Assembly (NCBI GenBank): GCA_036338025.1
Contig: JAYZDB010000029.1
Span: 1 to 12,264 of the forward strand
Reading direction: 5' to 3'
Source of the DNA: JAYZDB01 sp036338025
Lineage (GTDB): Bacteria > Planctomycetota > UBA1135 > UBA2386
Length of the DNA: 12,264 bases
Part shown: in pieces, positions 1 through 8,192 of the stretch
Position numbering within the stretch: the first letter of the stretch is position 1
Layout of the letters: the number at the start of each line of letters is the position of its first letter
The notes under the pieces: model-generated
Told to the model about the DNA's origin: nothing
The model's database searches: none
Seen by the model: only the letters and a program-made list of their open reading frames with translations
Position numbers and translations under genes: made by a program

Positions 1-215
1 ACCGCAAACCAGACCGACAGGAGGGCCGTCAGGCTCGCCGACACCAGCGAAAGGATGGTGGCGGCGCGAATCTCAGGGCTCTGAATCGCCGACCAGAGGT
101 CCTCACCGCTGGTGAAACTCGCGTCTGCAACGAGCATCGACACGATGAGGAGTACGTAGGCCCCAACGAAACACCCCAACACCAGGTGGAAAATCCGGTC
201 GGATCCGACTCTCAT
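1..215 (-). CDS. ModB/CysT-like ABC importer permease, N-terminal part (runs off window edge)
   Basis: Seen: an ATG at 215-213 opens a frame that stays open to the window edge, giving 71 codons. The start overlaps the stop of the ModA-like gene as ATGA (212-215). The translation begins MRVGSDRIFHLVLGC, has a hydrophobic segment at about residues 8-29 (first membrane helix), a short extracytoplasmic loop, then SPEIRAATILSLVSASLTAL leading into a second hydrophobic stretch at about 54-71. Known: in ModB/CysT permeases an amphipathic segment of this kind (E-I-R-A-A-x-x-L-S-L) opens the binding-protein-dependent transport domain. With the tandem ModA-like protein directly upstream, this should be the inner-membrane channel of the same importer. 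An ATPase would be expected beyond the edge. The EAA loop lies outside the window, so the family call rests on the N-terminus and context. The substrate (molybdate, tungstate, sulfate or other) is unknown. Confidence 0.75.
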   Translation of the reverse strand, partial: MRVGSDRIFHLVLGCFVGAYVLLIVSMLVADASFTSGEDLWSAIQSPEIRAATILSLVSASLTALLSVWFA

Positions 216-1720
216 CGAGGCACCGTGCCCCCCTGCCACGAGAAGCCCAGTGACTTGAACCGATCGGCCGAGACAGCGGTGCCAAGCCTGGCCCGAAGTC
301 GGCCCATCAGCTGCTTGTGGGCCGAGGTCCGCGCCACCGCGTAGGGTTGCACCGCCAGTGCACCATCCACACCCGCAAGGGTCTGCGTGGCGACGTGCTC
401 AGCGACATGCGCGGCGTTGCTCCGGTAGACCAGGATGGCGTCCAGAGATCCGGCTCGGAGTTGGTTGACCAACATGTCGCCGGTCGGGGACTCAACAGCG
501 ATATTGCCGCTGGCTCGAAGCCGTTCGGCGAGACCCTGCCGCGTCATCATCGTGCTGGTCAGCGCACCCAGAGCTGACTTCTCAGGGTGCCCGATTCCAA
601 TACGCAGTCCTTCTCCGAGCAAGTCGGACAACTTGTGAAGTCCGCGAGGATTACCCGGTGGAGTAACCAGCACGATGTCGTTGGTGCTGAACGGAGTGCC
701 GGTCTCGAATCGGTCTTCGACCTGATCGAGAAAGGTCTGATCACAGGCAAAGTAAGCGTCCGGCAAGACTCCGGTCCGCATCTGGGACACCAGGATTCCG
801 CAGCCGTTGTAGACCCGCTCGATGATTATCCCTTCGCGGTCTTCGAATTCGGAGAGCGTCTTTTCGATGGCCGGACGCAGCATGGCGCCGGACATCAGCA
901 ACAGGCGAGGCACATCGACCCATGGGTCACCGTCCATCGGCGTGAAGCCCGCCTTGGCAAAGGCTGGCAGACCACGATCCTGGGCGGTGAGATAACGCGC
1001 GAAGTGGAGGGCAGCGCGGGGGTATGCCGTGCAGTGCAAGACCCCCAAGGTGACCTGCCGTGGACTCTGTGCCAAGGCAGCGTCATTCACGATAGTCAGA
1101 CCGTGCTGCCGCGCAGTCGCATCCCAGATTACCGCTGCGTCCACAGTACCCAGCCGGAGATCGTTGGCGAGATCGTTGACAGTCGGCTTGAACACCGCCG
1201 CCCTCGATTCGAGTTCCTTCCAGATACCGAGCCTGCCCGCTGTCGCCTTGACGATCTCGCCTACCGCAGCAGCATCCGGATTGCCGAGCGCATACTTCAC
1301 ACCCTCCCGCAAGAGATCCTGGAGATTCCTGATCTTCTCCGGGTTATCAGGCTGCACAGCGATGACTGGTCGCATTTCCGCAATCGTCAACACCTCGTCC
1401 ACAAGTCCGCGAGCCCTTGCCGTGTCAACATAGCTACCGTCACCGGCGATGTAGATGTCACCGTTGGCTTTCACAGTGAGTCCACTCAACAGGGATCCAG
1501 ACCCGCCAAACGTCAAACGTATCGGGGTATCGAATTCCTCCTCGTAACGTTTGGCGATAGCGACCACCGGTGCCTTGATACCGGCAGCGCAATGCACGGT
1601 AAGCGAAACACCTCGCTCACGACTGGGTACATCTCCCTGCACTATGCAGTAGGTCAGCCCACCGACAGCCAGGAGCGACAGCGTCGCCAGGACCTGTAGT
1701 CCGTTGGATTCGGCTATCAT
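212..1720 (-). CDS. Tandem two-domain ModA-like periplasmic binding protein
   Basis: A 502-residue protein with an N-terminal hydrophobic segment (residues 8-28), acting as signal or anchor, followed by two consecutive ModA-type binding domains at about 40-265 and 273-497. Domain 1 shows CAAGIKAPVVAIAKRYEEEF, FGGSGSLLSGL and a DIYIAGDGSYVD stretch. Domain 2 shows LLMSGAMLRPAIEKTLSEFE, YNGCGILVSQM, DAYFACDQTFLD and GIGHPEKSALG. Known: ModA proteins are single-domain (about 250 residues) and bind molybdate or tungstate outside the membrane for ModBC; this one is about twice that length. The start at 1720 is chosen because it has a Shine-Dalgarno AGGAAG just upstream, overlaps the preceding stop as ATGA and directly precedes the hydrophobic segment. 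The frame is open 125 codons further up, but that part lies inside the preceding gene and reads as non-protein. The two domains may bind two ligands, or one may be regulatory. The oxyanion identity is not determinable. Confidence 0.9.
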   Translation of the reverse strand: MIAESNGLQVLATLSLLAVGGLTYCIVQGDVPSRERGVSLTVHCAAGIKAPVVAIAKRYEEEFDTPIRLTFGGSGSLLSGLTVKANGDIYIAGDGSYVDTARARGLVDEVLTIAEMRPVIAVQPDNPEKIRNLQDLLREGVKYALGNPDAAAVGEIVKATAGRLGIWKELESRAAVFKPTVNDLANDLRLGTVDAAVIWDATARQHGLTIVNDAALAQSPRQVTLGVLHCTAYPRAALHFARYLTAQDRGLPAFAKAGFTPMDGDPWVDVPRLLLMSGAMLRPAIEKTLSEFEDREGIIIERVYNGCGILVSQMRTGVLPDAYFACDQTFLDQVEDRFETGTPFSTNDIVLVTPPGNPRGLHKLSDLLGEGLRIGIGHPEKSALGALTSTMMTRQGLAERLRASGNIAVESPTGDMLVNQLRAGSLDAILVYRSNAAHVAEHVATQTLAGVDGALAVQPYAVARTSAHKQLMGRLRARLGTAVSADRFKSLGFSWQGGTVPR

Positions 1721-4700
1721 TTCTTCCTGGGACGGTAGGCAACGGAGGTCTGGATGGGGTTCGCGCACGAACATCCCGAGCTGCTCTCCGGTGCGAGCAA
1801 AAGACCGCCAGCTGGAATCAAGCTCAACCAACAACCACTGCGAATGCCCGGCAGCACCGTGAGCTTCTTGGTTGTCGGATTCCAGATCGTGTGGTCGTAG
1901 TGCCGGAAGAACAGGGTCTGACCCGAAGCCGTCATGGTGCCGCAACCGCGACGGCCGGGGATATCCTCGCGCACGACCTTGCCCTTCTGCAGATCCAGGG
2001 CCTTTTGTTCGACGTAGACGACACCATCGAGAATCACCGGGTGCTGCATGGCACCACCGTGGTGGTCCTTCTTGACGGCGTGAGAGTGCTGCCACTTGGG
2101 CTGCCCAGTGCTCGCCTCAAAACCGTGTGCGTGGTACTTGGTGGAGGTACCGACCGCCACCAACACTCCAGTGCTGAGACTCAAGTAGAACACCTGACTG
2201 AAGTCCCTGAAATCGTACCGACGCTCCCACAACTTGTTGCCGGTCTTGGCTTCGATCGCGACCAGGAACTGGTTCTTGCCATCCTGCGATACTAGCCGAC
2301 CCTTGGCCAACGATTCCTTCGAAGGCTTACGGTCCTCAACGAAGTAGATGGTCTCGGCATCAACAGTAATGGTCGGATGCACGATGTGACTGCCGGTGTA
2401 GGACCACAACAGCTCACCACTTTCCGGATGCACCGCAAACATCGCAGACCCGAGTACAGCCTCGGCCTCAACACCGGGCTTATCGTACCACTCGCCCTCG
2501 GCTCCGCGGTACGTCGCGTGCAGGGTAGTCGCAGTGCCGATCACCGAGTTCGGCGTCGCGTGGACGAAACCCCAAGCCGGATCATCGATCGGTCGCAAGG
2601 CCTCCGGTATCTCAAGGGTGTCTAGCATCGCGCCAGTTTGTGCATCAAGACGCCACAGACGATCGGTAACCGCTACCCACAGATCGTCTCCCAGGACATT
2701 GAGATTGCTGCAGTCCCGGGGCATGTTGACCCGCCGCAGTTGCGGAATCTCGTGCGCCCACAGGATCGTGCCGTTGTAAGCGTCGAGTCCGAACAAACGC
2801 CGGTCGCCATGGATGAACAGCCGCCCGTTGGTGTATAGCGGCGCTGGAGAACGTGCACCCCGGTCCATCATCGGCCGAGGTCCAGGCTTGCCGAACCACT
2901 GCAGTTCCAGCGCATCCGACACCAGGCCGTCATTGGACGAGGCGGTGTTGGCCCCACTTCCGTACTGGTGAGTCCAATCCCCTGTTCCGGCGACCTGCAC
3001 AGCTGTATGCAAGACCTCGCCGGACGCGGTGATGATCTTGCCGCCTTCGGGCCGTAGGATGCGACGGCACTCGCGTTGTGAGATCTTGGCTCCTTTGGCC
3101 ACCACGACGGCGTTGGCAAGGTCACTGCCCAATGGCAAATCGTCGAAAGCGGCCTGCACCACGGTGACCCGTGTCCCGTAGATCTGACGAGCAGCAAGGC
3201 TTCGCCGCAATGCCTGCGCCTGGCCGGCGCCGGGGATCACCACCACGATCTGTTGCTCGGTGTACTTCGCCAGATCCGCGACCAACGCTGCCGGGTGACT
3301 GGACCCACTGGCATCGACGCCCAGAACCACGCTGTAGCCCGGCCCCTTCGGCATCGCCGAGACCAACTTCACCACATCAGGCCCGGCATCCGCCAGGGAT
3401 GTCGCGACATGCTCGTCGGCATAGGCGAACGCCGTGTCGAGTCGGTAGCTCGCCGTCGCGTGCTGTTTGCCGGCAGCATCCTCCAGGAGGATCCGATAAT
3501 CGTAACTCAGGCCGCTACGCAAACGGGATATCTGCGCAACCGAAGTCCCCCGGACGTTACGCACCGCGACACGCTGAACCTTGCCATCGACATCTACCAA
3601 CTCGACCCAGGCGCGGCCCTGCGCGGGTGTCTGCCACCGGATCTCGGCACGGTTCGGGGTCAAGAAACTCGCATACGGTCCGATCTCCACGCCGAGCGGC
3701 TTGGGAAACAGCGCCTTCTTCTTCCGGTAACGCTCCACGACCTCGGTCGATGAGAGCAAGGCATTGCTCAAATTGAGTTCGTGCAGACCACCGCTGAAGC
3801 CGTCACCGATCGTGAGTTTGCCACCGACCGGCCCGACCTGCGGATCGCTACGCTCGAACGCTCGCTGCTTGCCGTCCAGATAGATACGCAGCAAGGAACC
3901 GTCCCAGGTCGCGACGATATGGTACCAGCGAAATGGGGCTAACTTCTCGCCGACCGTCGCAAAGCGTTCTCCGATACCAAAACGTAACTTGCCGTCGAGC
4001 AGACCAAGTTCCAACTCACCGAACCGAGCCAGCAAGCTCCGTCGCCGTACACTGCCCAACAAAGCGGTGACCTCGATCGATCGGGTACGTCCCGGCAGCG
4101 GCGGCAGGGTACCCCGCAGAGCCTCGGCACCGGTAAACTGCACCTTGACGGGTGCAACCGTGCCATCGAAGGAGAGTTTGCCGGTCTGTGTCAGTGAAAC
4201 CTCACCGCTCATCCTCGAGAGAGCTGATTCGCTGGCCTGCCACCTGTGCGCGCGCACAGCTCCGGAGATCGCCGGCCATTGGAATCGCTGAGCGGCGGAC
4301 GCCCGTTGCGCACGAACCTCTGCTTCGTTCAACGCCTTTGAGAACACCCGCACTTGACCGAGCAAACCGCGGAATGGGAAATCCTCGTCATCATCGTGGT
4401 ACGCGCCGATCTCTACGACGGCGCGCCGCGGGTATAGGATTTCGCCCTTTTGGGCCTTGGACGAAGCCTCGAGTTCACCGTCCACGTAGAGACGCATTTC
4501 CTTGCCGTCGTAGGTCCCCACCACGTGTTGGAAACGATCCTGCACAAACGACGAGCGGCCCGTCAGGTAGGTCAACTTGCCGTCTCCGTCATCGGCACCC
4601 TTGCTGGCCAGCGCGAAACAAAACTTCGAACCGCTGTAGCCCAGCAGCAACCCCTTTTCAAAAGCACCATTGTCCTGCAGAGCAGAGAACAGGCCGCCCC

Positions 4701-4983
4701 AGGTACGCGGCGCGTCCACTGTTACCCAAGCCGCCACCGTGATTGCTGACTTTGGCAGGCGCGCGGAACGGATGCTGTTGGACACCACAAAGCGGTCCTC
4801 GCGCGATCGAAATACCAGCGCCTCCGGCAGGGGCGATTGCAACAACGCCCCAGGACCGCGAAGCGACCCCTTGCTGCGAGCCATCCCGGCCTTCGAGAAG
4901 TCCCATTCGTGGGTGGGCCTCTGCGCCACTGCCAGGGTCAAGGTCGTCGCGACTACGATGCAAAGTGGTCCGATGTGGTTCAT
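1717..4983 (-). CDS. Secreted LamG-LamG-FN3-methyltransferase-like-PQQ propeller protein
   Basis: A 1088-residue exported protein with a signal peptide at residues 1-20 (cut near AVA-QR). Domains in order: LamG/jellyroll 1 (about 25-225; FQHVVGTYDGKEMRLYVDGE), LamG/jellyroll 2 (about 245-415; WYHIVATWDGSLLRIYLDGK), an FN3-like beta domain (about 430-517), a Rossmann region resembling class I methyltransferases (about 519-655; SVVLGVD, IVVVIPG, VTVVQAAFDDLP, RRILRPEGGKI), and PQQ-type propeller blades (about 665-1088; LFGLDAYNGTILW, MFAVHPESGELLW, LVAIEAKTGNKLW). The C-terminus carries Cys1014, Cys1051, Cys1071 and Cys1073 in GRRGCGT, RSGCW and SSGCSCANPIQTS. LamG domains usually bind glycans or proteins, and blades of this type are often purely structural. 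It overlaps the next gene as ATGA and has a GGGGGA ribosome site at 4990-4995. No PQQ dehydrogenase catalytic set is evident, so enzyme activity is not claimed. Confidence 0.85.
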   Translation of the reverse strand: MNHIGPLCIVVATTLTLAVAQRPTHEWDFSKAGMARSKGSLRGPGALLQSPLPEALVFRSREDRFVVSNSIRSARLPKSAITVAAWVTVDAPRTWGGLFSALQDNGAFEKGLLLGYSGSKFCFALASKGADDGDGKLTYLTGRSSFVQDRFQHVVGTYDGKEMRLYVDGELEASSKAQKGEILYPRRAVVEIGAYHDDDEDFPFRGLLGQVRVFSKALNEAEVRAQRASAAQRFQWPAISGAVRAHRWQASESALSRMSGEVSLTQTGKLSFDGTVAPVKVQFTGAEALRGTLPPLPGRTRSIEVTALLGSVRRRSLLARFGELELGLLDGKLRFGIGERFATVGEKLAPFRWYHIVATWDGSLLRIYLDGKQRAFERSDPQVGPVGGKLTIGDGFSGGLHELNLSNALLSSTEVVERYRKKKALFPKPLGVEIGPYASFLTPNRAEIRWQTPAQGRAWVELVDVDGKVQRVAVRNVRGTSVAQISRLRSGLSYDYRILLEDAAGKQHATASYRLDTAFAYADEHVATSLADAGPDVVKLVSAMPKGPGYSVVLGVDASGSSHPAALVADLAKYTEQQIVVVIPGAGQAQALRRSLAARQIYGTRVTVVQAAFDDLPLGSDLANAVVVAKGAKISQRECRRILRPEGGKIITASGEVLHTAVQVAGTGDWTHQYGSGANTASSNDGLVSDALELQWFGKPGPRPMMDRGARSPAPLYTNGRLFIHGDRRLFGLDAYNGTILWAHEIPQLRRVNMPRDCSNLNVLGDDLWVAVTDRLWRLDAQTGAMLDTLEIPEALRPIDDPAWGFVHATPNSVIGTATTLHATYRGAEGEWYDKPGVEAEAVLGSAMFAVHPESGELLWSYTGSHIVHPTITVDAETIYFVEDRKPSKESLAKGRLVSQDGKNQFLVAIEAKTGNKLWERRYDFRDFSQVFYLSLSTGVLVAVGTSTKYHAHGFEASTGQPKWQHSHAVKKDHHGGAMQHPVILDGVVYVEQKALDLQKGKVVREDIPGRRGCGTMTASGQTLFFRHYDHTIWNPTTKKLTVLPGIRSGCWLSLIPAGGLLLAPESSSGCSCANPIQTSVAYRPRKK
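1723..1728 (-). promoter_or_regulatory. Shine-Dalgarno site deciding the ModA-like start
   Basis: On the minus strand AGGAAG lies two bases before the ATG at 1720, with AGGA itself four bases away. It sits within the last codons of the preceding gene. It supports the internal start over the much longer open frame that begins at 2095. Confidence 0.6.
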
Positions 4984-6374
4984 CGCACGTCCCCCGAAAA
5001 ACCGTGGATAGCGCCCTCGTCAGTGCTCACGTAGAGGGTGTCATCGACAACTGCCATACCCCAGGCCCGCCCGTGGACCGGTGCCTCCCAGACCTGCTTG
5101 CCGTCCTTGGCTGAGAAAGCGCGGACTTCGCCATCACCCCCCAGCAGCAGCACATCCTTCGCCATGATCATCTCGTAGCGCAGATCACAGGGCGTGCGCC
5201 ACAGCACGCAGCGAGGCAGTTCGGCGCTGATCTCCTGCAATCGAGCGCCGATCTTCTCAAGTTCACGCGTCTGCTTTCTAGCGACAGTCTGCTTGTTCTT
5301 GGCCTTCTTGCGCAGCGCCGCGACCTCTTTCTGGAGGGCCTTGCGCCGGGCTCCCAACCCTCGTTGTTCTCCGAGCAGTTTGAGGAACTTCGTGCGGTGC
5401 AGCGCCGACAGGTCACGGCCACTGTGTAACCAGGCCATGTCACCATGCACGATCATGTGCAAACCGTGGAAGGTCGCGACCTGATCAGAACTGGAATCAG
5501 AGAACTCACCGAGTTCACCCGTCTTGCCCGGGCCATAGATCAACGAGTCGCCAACCAGCAGCGCAAAGGTGCCACCTTGACCACTCATGTCTCGGATCTT
5601 GGCGCCGTTCTTGCGTTGATGGACAGCGGGACGACCTCGGCCAGTAGGAACGTACAGACGACTCCTTGATGCAAGCATGTAACCCTGGGGGTGGGTTCCA
5701 CTCAGCGCCGTGGCGAACTGCTTCTTGCCGGACCTGGCATTGAGGGCGCAGAGCCAGGCACCTTCGGAGGGAAACAGGCCGGCACAGAAGTAAGCGGTCT
5801 TCTTATCGACCACGATGCCGGTTCGGACCGGCCATGGTGACATCAATCGCCCGTTCCCCGGCACGCGGACATCACGCGGTGCAGCACGGAACCGCCACAG
5901 CTGCTTGCCCGTCTCCTGATCAAGACAGTAGGCGTGGCCATCGTCGCTGCCCACGAAGACTCGGCCGCCATGCAAGGTCGGAGCAAACCGCACCGGTGCT
6001 TCGGTGAACCCGCTCCACAACACCTCGCCAGTCTTCCCATCGAGACAGCGAACCTGGTCATCGGCACTCGAGCCAAAGTAGATCCGACCCTTCTCCCCGA
6101 CGATGTGGAACGCCCGATCAAAGGCCAGGCGCGGCTCGAGGTTCTCGATCTTGCTGTAGGCGTCTCGCTTGGCCGGTCCCGGCCAGGCAGGTTTCGGACG
6201 ATGCATCGAGCGAACACAAAATCGCTCCCGCAGAGGTACGGCGAGCACCGCATCGGTTCGGCCACTTCGAGCCATGTCATGTCGGTAGGTGGGCCAGGCC
6301 TGCGCCGACAGATCCAGCGACAGGGCAATGGAACTGGTCGTCAAAACGAGCAGGAGGCCAGACAGTGACTTCAT
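4980..6374 (-). CDS. Secreted PQQ-like beta-propeller protein with coiled-coil insertion
   Basis: A 464-residue protein starting MKSLSGLLLVLTT, with a signal peptide to about residue 25 (LSAQA). WPTYRHDMARSGRT at 27-40 resembles the common opening of planctomycete PQQ/BamB-like proteins. Repeat blades follow: IYFGSSADDQVRCLDGKTGE (98-117), VFVGSDDGHAYCLDQETGKQ (139-158) and a C-terminal pair (408-459; GEVRAFSAKDGKQVWE, LYVSTDEGAIHGF). Between the blades, residues about 328-386 form a Lys/Arg/Glu-rich heptad-like helix, a likely coiled coil projecting from the propeller. The start at 6374 is preferred to an in-frame codon 32 residues upstream because it begins the signal peptide and lies 10 bases after the ATPase stop; no clear Shine-Dalgarno precedes it. 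Its stop overlaps the next start as ATGA. It probably acts outside the membrane as a scaffold or binding protein, perhaps with the 1088-residue partner. Confidence 0.85.
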   Translation of the reverse strand: MKSLSGLLLVLTTSSIALSLDLSAQAWPTYRHDMARSGRTDAVLAVPLRERFCVRSMHRPKPAWPGPAKRDAYSKIENLEPRLAFDRAFHIVGEKGRIYFGSSADDQVRCLDGKTGEVLWSGFTEAPVRFAPTLHGGRVFVGSDDGHAYCLDQETGKQLWRFRAAPRDVRVPGNGRLMSPWPVRTGIVVDKKTAYFCAGLFPSEGAWLCALNARSGKKQFATALSGTHPQGYMLASRSRLYVPTGRGRPAVHQRKNGAKIRDMSGQGGTFALLVGDSLIYGPGKTGELGEFSDSSSDQVATFHGLHMIVHGDMAWLHSGRDLSALHRTKFLKLLGEQRGLGARRKALQKEVAALRKKAKNKQTVARKQTRELEKIGARLQEISAELPRCVLWRTPCDLRYEMIMAKDVLLLGGDGEVRAFSAKDGKQVWEAPVHGRAWGMAVVDDTLYVSTDEGAIHGFSGDVR

Positions 6375-6384
6375 GGGATCGTGG

Positions 6385-7044
6385 CTAATGTGAGACTGAG
6401 GGTTGCGACGCCAGTCTACCCTCCTCGAGGTGCAGAACCCGGTCAGCACGGTCCGCACCGAGATTTCCATGGGTCACAAGCAGGACAGTGCCACCACCAG
6501 CGTGAAACTCCGAGAGTAGATCCATCACGATGGTCGCGTTGGCGGGGTCGAGATTGCCGGTCGGTTCGTCTGCCAACAGGATACGGGGCTGGTGCAGCAT
6601 CGCTCGGAGCAGGGCCGTGCGCTGGCGTTCTCCAGCACTCAATGCCCGGGGCTTGTGGGTCGCCCGATGCCCGAGGCCGACCCGCTCGAGCTGGGCGATG
6701 ACGTGGGCACGGTCGAGGCTTCGATGCCCACCACCTGCCAACCTGAGGTTGTCCGCGAGGTCAAGGTAAGGCACCAGATTGAAGGTCTGGAAGACGAATC
6801 CAACTGCAGTCGCCCGTAGTTCGGCGCGGGCAGAGGCATCGAGACCGTAGAGATCGTGACCGGCGAGCTCGACCCGCCCACTCGTAGGATGCAACATCCC
6901 GCCTGCCAGTAGCAAGAGTGTTGTCTTGCCGGACCCGCTAGGCCCACGCAAACACACGAACTCACCCTCGGCCACCACCAGGCTCGCATCGGCCAGCGCC
7001 GAGGTCTCACCGTAGCTGAGACACACGCCGTGCATCTTCAGCAT
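6385..7044 (-). CDS. LolD/MacB-type ABC transporter ATP-binding protein
   Basis: A 219-residue cytoplasmic ATPase of the MacB/LolD/FtsE class, which hydrolyses ATP to drive the FtsX-type permease encoded just upstream. All key motifs are present: Walker A GPSGSGKT (34-41), Q-loop VFQ (Gln86), signature LSAGERQR (135-142, with Ala for the usual second Gly), Walker B ILLADE (155-160, catalytic Glu160), D-loop GNLD (163-166) and H-loop VTH (His192). The length is normal for a single nucleotide-binding domain. The start overlaps the permease stop by one base (TGATG) and has a strong ribosome site. The C-terminus (EEGRLASQPSVSH) is short, with no extra domain. Known: proteins of this class move lipoproteins, export small molecules, or transmit mechanical force to envelope enzymes. 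The cargo here is unknown. Confidence 0.96.
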   Translation of the reverse strand: MLKMHGVCLSYGETSALADASLVVAEGEFVCLRGPSGSGKTTLLLLAGGMLHPTSGRVELAGHDLYGLDASARAELRATAVGFVFQTFNLVPYLDLADNLRLAGGGHRSLDRAHVIAQLERVGLGHRATHKPRALSAGERQRTALLRAMLHQPRILLADEPTGNLDPANATIVMDLLSEFHAGGGTVLLVTHGNLGADRADRVLHLEEGRLASQPSVSH

Positions 7045-8192
7045 CAGCCATCCTCCCGCAGGGTGACAGCCGGGTCATGCATGACCGCAGCGACGGTCGG
7101 AACCAGCGCGGTGATCATCCCGAACAACGGGGCCACAACCAGCGCTGCGGGCAACAGCAACCACTCAGTCCGCACCTGTCCTGGTGCCGTCGCGAAAATC
7201 GAGGGCCCCCAAAGCTGCATGAGCCCCGTCCCGAGGGCAAAGCCGAGGACAGCTCCGAAGAGTCCTAGGAGTGCTGCCTTGCCGAGAAACAAGCGTCCGA
7301 TGTACCCGGAGCGATATCCGAGCGCACGCAGCGTGCCGATCTCGGACCGTCGCTGGTAGACATTGAGAGCAAACAGCATCGCGATCCAGATCGCCGCAGC
7401 CCCCAGTACGATGGACACGAACACCGAGGCCTGACGATTCGCCATCTGGCGCTGGCGTTTGCGAGTCACCGCGATATCCGACTCACGTAGGACACGACCT
7501 TCCGGAATGATGGACTCCAACTCCTGGCGCAACTTGGGGAGGGTGTCGATCGCAGGATCCTGGCAGTGGCATTCCAGCGCCTGGATTTCGTTGATCTGCT
7601 CACGCATGCCAAGCAGGCGCTGCGCATCGGCCAGGCTGCAGTAGACGCGACTGTCATCAACATCACCCTTTTCGGACAGAATCGCGGCGATCCGGAACGA
7701 AGCGCCGCGCAGGACAACCGTCTGCCCCTTGGTCAAGGAGAGACTGACCGCGACCGCGTGGCCAACATGCAGGGTCTCCGCATCCACCGTAAAGATCATC
7801 GGCGGCTTCTGCTTGCCTCGCGGCGCAACTTCGGTAGCGATGCCGGTTACCAAAGCCGATGTTCCGTTCCAGTCGATCCGACGGTTCAGCATTGCGATCA
7901 GATGGTTGTATGACAAATCAGGACGTTGCAGGAAGCGCTGCACGCAGTCCTCCGGCAAGACCCGGTTCGAGTAGCCCCGCGCCCAGAAACCCGGCATGTC
8001 GGTCTCCTTCGGGATGATCCGAAGGTTGTAGCCGAGGTCGCGCATCAGCCGGATCGTCTCGCGCTTGCTCGCCTGACCCGACAGGAAAACAGCAACCGGC
8101 AGAGCGACCGTGGCGATCAGGGCCAGCAGCACCAGGCCCGTAGTCAAACGGCGGTGCAATGCCTCTCGGAGGATCAGGGCCAGAGTGCTCAT
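7044..8192 (-). CDS. FtsX/MacB-type ABC transporter permease
   Basis: A 382-residue inner-membrane permease with the standard four-helix FtsX plan: TM1 at about 16-38, a large extracytoplasmic domain (about 39-250, MacB periplasmic core type), then TM2 at 254-278, TM3 at 302-325 and TM4 at 345-370. The loop RRSEIGTLRALGYRSGYI (281-298), after TM2, is the typical coupling region of this family, and the C-terminus HDPAVTLRED matches the usual family ending. The periplasmic domain contains a Cys-His-Cys at 208-210. It overlaps its upstream neighbour as ATGA (8189-8192), with AGGA at 8200-8203 as ribosome site, and its downstream ATPase by one base. Known: MacB/LolCE-type permeases dimerise and work by mechanotransmission rather than classical channel transport. 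With no LolA- or MacA-like adaptor here, the membrane-anchored protein upstream is the likely partner (inference). Confidence 0.95.
   Translation of the reverse strand: MSTLALILREALHRRLTTGLVLLALIATVALPVAVFLSGQASKRETIRLMRDLGYNLRIIPKETDMPGFWARGYSNRVLPEDCVQRFLQRPDLSYNHLIAMLNRRIDWNGTSALVTGIATEVAPRGKQKPPMIFTVDAETLHVGHAVAVSLSLTKGQTVVLRGASFRIAAILSEKGDVDDSRVYCSLADAQRLLGMREQINEIQALECHCQDPAIDTLPKLRQELESIIPEGRVLRESDIAVTRKRQRQMANRQASVFVSIVLGAAAIWIAMLFALNVYQRRSEIGTLRALGYRSGYIGRLFLGKAALLGLFGAVLGFALGTGLMQLWGPSIFATAPGQVRTEWLLLPAALVVAPLFGMITALVPTVAAVMHDPAVTLREDG
7051..7057 (-). promoter_or_regulatory. Strong Shine-Dalgarno site of the ATPase gene
   Basis: GGGAGGA on the minus strand ends six bases before the ATG at 7044 and lies inside the last codons of the permease gene. 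It is the strongest ribosome site in the run and suggests re-initiation is boosted for the ATPase. Confidence 0.6.

Noticed and set aside
587..1699. 370-codon plus-strand open frame
   Set aside because: It is antisense to the tandem ModA-like gene and has no recognisable domain.
1721..2095. N-terminal extension of the ModA-like protein to 627 residues
   Set aside because: The added 125 codons lie inside the preceding gene in another frame and read as Arg/Pro/Gly-rich non-protein. The start at 1720 has a Shine-Dalgarno, an ATGA overlap and a following hydrophobic segment.
4980..6374. Functional PQQ-dependent dehydrogenase
   Set aside because: Only structural propeller repeats are visible. 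I could not identify a quinoprotein dehydrogenase active site or a heme CXXCH, so a structural or binding role is the safer reading.
6375..6470. Longer start of the 464-residue propeller protein
   Set aside because: It would overlap the ATPase gene by about 85 bases and place 32 residues ahead of a clear signal peptide.
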